The position numbers were made by a program, and so were the translations under genes. Shown piece after piece: positions 1-3,130 of a stretch of 5,293 nucleotides of DNA. The notes beneath the pieces are model-generated. The model did no database searches. It saw only the letters and a list, made by a program, of their open reading frames with translations, and was not told the DNA's origin. Numbering within the stretch: the stretch's first letter is position 1; each line of letters opens with the position of its first letter. Source of the DNA: DATAFT01 sp035544635 (GTDB lineage Bacteria; Acidobacteriota; Thermoanaerobaculia; Multivoradales; Multivoraceae); contig DATKDQ010000278.1 in the NCBI GenBank assembly GCA_035544635.1, positions 1-5,293 on the forward strand, given 5' to 3'.

Positions 1-446
1 GTCTCGATGGTGAGCTCGGTCGCGATGCCGGTGTGCTCCTCGAACACCTCCGCCTGCCACTCGATGGCCGCGACCAGGCCGAAGTCGTCGAGGAGTCCGG
101 GGCGCAGCTCGGTCGAGAGGCGCCGCACGCTGCCGATGACCTGGTCGAAGAGCGCCTTCATCGACGAGGCGCGCGCCGCCAGTCCAGAGCTCACGCCCAC
201 GAGCTCGCGCTCGAGCGACACCAGGTCGATCTTGAGGGCGGTGAGCTGATTTCCGAGCTCGTCGTGGATCTCGCGGGCGATCAGCCGCCGCTCCTGCTCG
301 CGTACCTCCTGAAGGTGCGCCGCGAGGCGTCGTACCTGCGCCAGCGACTCCTCGAGCTGGCGCCTGACGAGACGCCCCTCACTGGTGTCATGATGCGCCA
401 CCAGCACGGCAACGCCGTCGCCGTCGTCCGAAGCGGGGTCGGGCAT
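1..446 (-). CDS. HisKA_3 (NarX/UhpB-like) sensor histidine kinase, N-terminal part, truncated by window edge
   Basis: Read on the minus strand, this is the first 148 residues of a two-component histidine kinase. It autophosphorylates on His and passes phosphate to a NarL-type response regulator. Residues 22-54 are charged and heptad-like, a probable coiled coil. The H-box REIHDELGNQLTALK (58-72) places the phospho-acceptor at His61. The rest of the HisKA_3 dimerisation domain follows, including STELRPGLLDDFGLVAAIEW. The HATPase domain would lie beyond position 1. Start: ATG at 446-444; a TGA two codons upstream in the same frame rules out a longer protein. No Shine-Dalgarno is visible, so the start may be leaderless or weakly initiated. 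There is no signal peptide, membrane segment or PAS/GAF sensor before the H-box, so it is probably cytoplasmic. It is divergent from the response regulator gene at 802, its likely partner. Family is certain; partner is inferred. Confidence 0.93.
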   Translation of the reverse strand, partial: MPDPASDDGDGVAVLVAHHDTSEGRLVRRQLEESLAQVRRLAAHLQEVREQERRLIAREIHDELGNQLTALKIDLVSLERELVGVSSGLAARASSMKALFDQVIGSVRRLSTELRPGLLDDFGLVAAIEWQAEVFEEHTGIATELTIE

Positions 447-451
447 AGTTC

Positions 452-464
452 ACGCGGACCGCGT
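452..464. repeat. 13-bp dyad just upstream of the kinase start
   Basis: ACGCGG-A-CCGCGT is a perfect 6-bp inverted repeat around a single central base. It lies 6-18 nt upstream of the kinase ATG (minus strand), where a Shine-Dalgarno would be expected and none is seen. It could be an operator or a short mRNA hairpin. Dyads this short occur by chance in GC-rich DNA, so the function is unproven. Confidence 0.3.
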
Positions 465-539
465 CGGCGCGGGCCGCCTCCTCGCACGCACGTTCTCACG
501 CGCGCGCCGAAGCCGGAATCGGGCGCAAGCCGCGATTGC

Positions 540-592
540 CGGTAGGACGGCCGCTGCTCACGATGTCGGTGTTCGTCCTACATGCCCTACCG
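540..592. repeat. Overlapping inverted repeats, possible upstream activator site
   Basis: GTAGGACG (542-549) is matched by CGTCCTAC (574-581), an 8-bp perfect inverted repeat. The overlapping CGGTAGG (540-546) is also matched by CCTACCG (586-592), so one left arm has two alternative right arms. The block is about 105-160 bp upstream of the -24 element at 698, the distance range typical of enhancer-type sites for sigma-54 activators. There is no T-tract and no upstream plus-strand gene, so a terminator role is unlikely. The role as an activator site is inference. Confidence 0.35.
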
Positions 593-697
593 ACTCAACC
601 CGGCGCTGCACCGGGCCAGGATGGTCGAGTGAGAGCGCGGACGTTGGGGGGCGAGGGGGTCTCCCTCCCATCCGTGGGCGCTGCGCACCGGCTCAGA

Positions 698-713
698 TGG
701 CATCGCGCTTGCT
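698..713 (+). promoter_or_regulatory. Sigma-54 (RpoN) -24/-12 promoter for the response regulator gene
   Basis: TGGCATCGCGCTTGCT matches the RpoN consensus TGGCACG-N4-TTGCW at 10 of 12 specified positions. The invariant GG (699-700) and GC (711-712) are separated by exactly 10 nt. Transcription would start near 724, giving a leader of roughly 78 nt before the ATG at 802. The region downstream contains the response regulator Shine-Dalgarno. Sigma-54 promoters need an AAA+ enhancer-binding activator. None is encoded in this window, and NarL-type regulators do not serve that role, so the activator must be elsewhere. Confidence 0.6.
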
Positions 714-789
714 TACCATGTTTCCGGATAGGTCTGCCGAGGTTCGTGGGGACGGAGTCCGAGCCTGGAGCTTCGCCGGAGTTTCTCGT

Positions 790-794
790 GGAGG
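790..794 (+). promoter_or_regulatory. Shine-Dalgarno fixing the response regulator start
   Basis: GGAGG lies 7 nt before the ATG at 802. It supports that start over the in-frame ATG at 697, which sits inside the sigma-54 promoter and would add 35 residues unlike a receiver N-terminus. Confidence 0.85.
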
Positions 795-801
795 TTCGTC
801 G

Positions 802-1431
802 ATGAGAGTACTGGTCGCGGACGATCACGCCGTGGTACGCGAGGGGCTCAAGCGCATCCTCACGCAGGATCAGGCGATCCAGGTCGTGGCGGAGGCCGAG
901 GACGGTGCGGCGGCGCTCGCCCGCGCGAGTGAGATGGATCTCGACGTGGTGGTGCTCGACATGTCGATGCCCGGCCGGGGTGGGCTCGAGACGCTCCAGG
1001 AGCTCAAGCGGCTGTGGCCACGGCTCGGTGTGCTCGTGCTCAGCATGCACCCCGAGGATCAGTACGCCGTGCGCGTGCTGCGCGAAGGCGCCGACGGCTA
1101 TCTGAGCAAGGAGAGCGCGGCCGAGGAGCTGATCACTGCCCTGCGCAAGATCCACGGTGGGGGCAAGTACGTGAGCCCCACCCTGGCCGAGCGTCTGGCA
1201 ATGACGGTCGAGCGTGGCTTCGAGGGGCCGCCGCACGATCGCCTCTCGACCCGCGAGTTCCAGGTGATGGTGCTCCTGGCCGAGGGCAAGACCGTGACGC
1301 AGATCGGCGTCGAGCTTCACCTCAGCGTGAAGACGATCAGCACCTACCGCGCGCGCATCATGGAGAAGATGGGGATGAAGAACAATGCCGAGCTGATGCA
1401 CTACGCGATCGAGGAGGGTATCGTCTGCTGA
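802..1431 (+). CDS. NarL/FixJ-family response regulator (REC + LuxR-type HTH)
   Basis: This is a complete 209-residue response regulator, the usual length for the family. The receiver spans about 1-120. It has the acidic pair Asp7/Asp8, phospho-acceptor Asp53 in VVLDMSMPG, switch residue Ser81 in VLSMHPED, and Lys103 in YLSKESAAEEL. After a linker (about 121-146), a LuxR/GerE-type helix-turn-helix follows at about 147-207. It has the typical LSTREFQVMVLLAEGKT and LHLSVKTISTYRARIMEKM segments. It should act in the cytoplasm as a phosphorylation-controlled DNA-binding transcription factor; its targets are unknown. It is divergent from the histidine kinase at 446, its probable phosphodonor, and is followed 95 nt later by the EAL-REC gene, with which it is probably co-transcribed. 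Expression likely comes from the sigma-54 element at 698. All key residues are intact. Confidence 0.95.
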   Translation: MRVLVADDHAVVREGLKRILTQDQAIQVVAEAEDGAAALARASEMDLDVVVLDMSMPGRGGLETLQELKRLWPRLGVLVLSMHPEDQYAVRVLREGADGYLSKESAAEELITALRKIHGGGKYVSPTLAERLAMTVERGFEGPPHDRLSTREFQVMVLLAEGKTVTQIGVELHLSVKTISTYRARIMEKMGMKNNAELMHYAIEEGIVC

Positions 1432-1452
1432 ATCGTTCCGCGCCGGCGCCGT

Positions 1453-1471
1453 GGGGGGGGCGACCGGTCGC
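1453..1471. repeat. G8 tract and 12-bp palindrome between the regulator and EAL-REC genes
   Basis: A run of eight G (1453-1460) abuts the perfect palindrome GCGACCGGTCGC (1460-1471). Both lie in the 95-nt gap (1432-1526). Codon third positions across this gap are less G/C-biased than in the flanking genes, which argues that it is non-coding. The palindrome could be an operator. About one 12-bp palindrome is expected by chance in a window this size, so the support is weak. Confidence 0.3.
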
Positions 1472-1526
1472 GGGAAGACGTTTTCTGGCTCTCGGTGGGA
1501 CAATCTGTGGCAGCCCAAACCCCAAG

Positions 1527-2786
1527 GTGGCTGATCCGACGCTCGTCGAGCTGACCCAGGCGCTTGCTCGCCGAGAGTTCGTGCTCGCGTATCAACCGAT
1601 GCTCGAGGTGCGGACCGGCAAGGTTGCCGGGTTCGAGGCGCTCGTCCGATGGCGCCATCCCGCCCTGGGCATGGTCGGCCCCGAGCGCTTCATCCAGCGC
1701 TGCGAGGAGGGCGGTCTGATCGCGGAGCTCGGCCGGTGGGTGCTGACCGAGGCCTGCCGGCAGCGCGCGGCCTGGCGCGACGCCGGGATCGGCGGCGGAC
1801 CGATCTCCGTCAACGTCTCCCCGCTCGAGCTGCGGGACCCTGCCTACGTCGAGACCGTGCGCGCCACGCTTCGCGGCGCCGGCCTCGAGCCCCAGTTGCT
1901 CGAGCTCGAGATCACCGAGACCGCGCTGGTCGCCTCCTTCGCCGAGGTCAAGGACGCCATCTCTGCGCTGCGCCGCCAGGGCGTCGGCGTCGCGCTCGAC
2001 GACTTCGGGACCGGCTACAGCTTCCTGCGCTCGCTCCGCAGCCTCGGAGTGAGCAAGCTCAAGATCCCGATCGAGTTCATCTGCGGTCTGGGCGAGGACC
2101 CCGACTGCGATGCGATCCTCGAGGCCGTGCTCGCGCTCGGCCACCGGCTCGGCCTCAACCTGGTCGCCGAGGGCGTGGAGACGGCGGACCAGCTCGCGCT
2201 GCTGCGCGATCGCGGATGCGATCTCGCACAGGGCAACTTTTTGTGCGCAGCGGTGAGTGCGGATGCCGTACAGACCTGGATCGAGCGCGGTGGGCTGGCG
2301 GCCGTGCCTCCGCTGTCGCGCGGCCGCGAGCCCGCGGCAGCGGATGGCGAAGAGCGTGCGGAACGCAGGATCCGCGTGCTGGTGGTCGACGATCACGATC
2401 TCGCGCGCCGCACCATCGTGCGCATCCTGGCGCAGGCCGCCGACATCGAGGTGGTGGGCGAAGCGCGCGATGGACAGGCGGCGCTCGATCTCGCTCCCAC
2501 CCTCGCCGCGGACGTCGTGCTGCTCGACGTGTCGATGCCGAGAAAGGGCGGTCTCGAGACGCTGCGCGGTCTCCGGGAGCGGCGCCCGGATCTCGCGCTC
2601 CTGGTCCTGAGCATGCATCCAGAGGACCCCTACGCACTGCGCTTCCTGCGCGAGGGAGCGCACGGCTACATGCTGAAGGAGCGCGCAGCCGACGAGCTCG
2701 TCGGCGCGCTGCGCACGGTGCACGCCGGACGCCGCTACGTGAGCCAGGCGGTGCTCGACAAGCTGGTCGGCGAGCGAGAAGGGTGA
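1527..2786 (+). CDS. EAL-domain (c-di-GMP phosphodiesterase family) protein with C-terminal receiver domain
   Basis: 419 residues. The EAL domain (about 5-256) would hydrolyse c-di-GMP to pGpG. It keeps EAL (Glu37), Asn96 in SVNVS, Glu128 in LEITE, Asp158-Asp159 in DDFGTGYSFL, Lys179, Glu215 in AEGVE and Gln235. The usual KID is KIP (Pro181), and the motif after QG is atypical (QGNFLCAAV). A linker (257-280) leads to a receiver (281-405) with Asp288/Asp289, phospho-acceptor Asp334, Ser362 and Lys384. It ends at 419 with no output domain. The GTG start fits the usual EAL N-terminus but has no clear Shine-Dalgarno. An alternative CTG at 1425 or 1428, after GAGGAGGG, would add about 33 residues of atypical composition. 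Tandem TGA-TAG stops end the gene. EAL-then-REC order is unusual, since REC normally leads. Probably co-transcribed with the preceding regulator and controlled by the same kinase (inference). Confidence 0.92.
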   Translation: MADPTLVELTQALARREFVLAYQPMLEVRTGKVAGFEALVRWRHPALGMVGPERFIQRCEEGGLIAELGRWVLTEACRQRAAWRDAGIGGGPISVNVSPLELRDPAYVETVRATLRGAGLEPQLLELEITETALVASFAEVKDAISALRRQGVGVALDDFGTGYSFLRSLRSLGVSKLKIPIEFICGLGEDPDCDAILEAVLALGHRLGLNLVAEGVETADQLALLRDRGCDLAQGNFLCAAVSADAVQTWIERGGLAAVPPLSRGREPAAADGEERAERRIRVLVVDDHDLARRTIVRILAQAADIEVVGEARDGQAALDLAPTLAADVVLLDVSMPRKGGLETLRGLRERRPDLALLVLSMHPEDPYALRFLREGAHGYMLKERAADELVGALRTVHAGRRYVSQAVLDKLVGEREG

Positions 2787-2802
2787 TAGCGTGAGCGCGC
2801 AC

Positions 2803-2982
2803 TTTTCAGGGTGCCTCGCACCGAGGGAAGAGGGAAGCAGGTCCAATGCCTGCGCGGTCCCGCCACTGTAGCCGGCGAGCACGCCTCCAGGGCGCCTGAC
2901 ACGGCGCCGCCACTCGGATGGGATCCGGGGAAGGTCGGGGGCGGAGCGTTCGAGCCGGAAGCCAGGAAACCTGCCCTGAAAG
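2803..2982 (+). promoter_or_regulatory. Cobalamin (B12) riboswitch aptamer
   Basis: The conserved blocks of a cobalamin aptamer appear in order. P1 is closed by TTTCAGG (2804-2810) pairing with CCTGAAA (2975-2981), plus a T-G pair outside it. Then come GGGAAGAGGGAA (2825-2836), a short hairpin GCAGG (2837-2841)/CCTGC (2849-2853), and GCGGTCCCGCCACTGTA (2854-2870). A peripheral hairpin GGCGCC (2891-2896)/GGCGCC (2903-2908) follows. The downstream GCCAC, CCGGGGAAGG and GGGGGCGGAGCG segments lead to the B12-box AAGCCAGGAAACCTGCC (2959-2975). It begins 16 nt after the EAL-REC stop and precedes a BtuB-like receptor, the classic arrangement for feedback repression by adenosyl- or methylcobalamin. 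No upstream promoter is evident, so the transcript may start inside the EAL-REC gene or read through from it. Confidence 0.95.
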
Positions 2983-3130
2983 CGTCCTCCGGAGGCTTCT
3001 CGGATGAGGAAGCTCGGGGAATCCAGGACAGCGATCGATCGCGTGCGGCCGGCCGGTCCGGGCCGCCTCGGAGCGGATCGCGCGGGAATCCGCCCGGCTC
3101 TGCCGTCGAGCCTCCGCCAGGAGACTCGCG
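2983..3130 (+). promoter_or_regulatory. Riboswitch expression platform / receptor mRNA leader
   Basis: Structures visible after the aptamer: hairpin GCTTC (2995-2999)/GAAGC (3009-3013) with loop TCGGATGAG, at the position of the regulatory P13 stem. Next are palindrome GCGATCGATCGC (3031-3042) and a stem GCGGCC (3045-3050)/GGCCGC (3061-3066). A hairpin at 3107-3128 buries the Shine-Dalgarno. No stem is followed by a U-tract, so control is probably translational rather than by termination. CGGAGGCTT (2990-2998) can pair with GAGCCTCCG (3108-3116), with one G-T pair. That pairing excludes both the 2995-3013 hairpin and the sequestering hairpin. The switching mechanism is inferred. Confidence 0.6.
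3107..3128 (+). promoter_or_regulatory. Shine-Dalgarno-sequestering hairpin of the receptor gene
   Basis: CGAG (3107-3110) pairs with CTCG (3125-3128) and CTCC (3112-3115) with GGAG (3120-3123). There is a single C-A mismatch between the two 4-bp helices and a GCCA tetraloop. The Shine-Dalgarno AGGAG (3119-3123) lies in the loop edge and 3' arm, 7 nt before the ATG at 3131, so the hairpin would block ribosome access. This fits the OFF state of a translational cobalamin switch. Confidence 0.55.

Larger units (their letters stand above)
447..697. promoter_or_regulatory. Divergent intergenic region, upstream part
   Basis: No gene is supported here: the open frames lack family motifs, and none has a convincing ribosome binding site. 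The region separates the divergent kinase and response regulator genes, so it must hold the kinase promoter and any upstream control sites for the regulator promoter. Visible structures are the 452-464 dyad, overlapping inverted repeats at 540-592, and a small hairpin CCCGG (599-603)/CCGGG (611-615). G-rich and C-rich blocks at 646-669 include GAGGG (653-657)/CCCTC (663-667). No convincing sigma-70 -35/-10 pair was found for the kinase on the minus strand. Confidence 0.5.

Noticed and set aside
33..545. Plus-strand open frames across the kinase gene
   Set aside because: The minus-strand frame gives an unmistakable HisKA_3 sequence; the plus-strand frames are its shadows and lack ribosome binding sites.
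697..801. Longer response regulator starting at ATG 697
   Set aside because: That ATG lies inside the sigma-54 element, the added 35 residues do not resemble a receiver N-terminus, and ATG 802 has GGAGG 7 nt upstream followed by the canonical MRVLVADDH.
2740..2802. Sigma-70 promoter for the receptor gene just upstream of the riboswitch (TCGACA, TAGCGT)
   Set aside because: The candidate hexamers do not combine at 16-18 bp spacing, and the -10 matches are poor.
3031..3042. Palindrome GCGATCGATCGC as a DNA operator
   Set aside because: A 12-bp palindrome is expected about once by chance in a window of this size and composition, and nothing else supports an operator inside the leader.
3045..3066. 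Intrinsic terminator formed by GCGGCC/GGCCGC in the receptor leader
   Set aside because: No T-tract follows; the downstream sequence is GC-rich, so transcription termination is unlikely.
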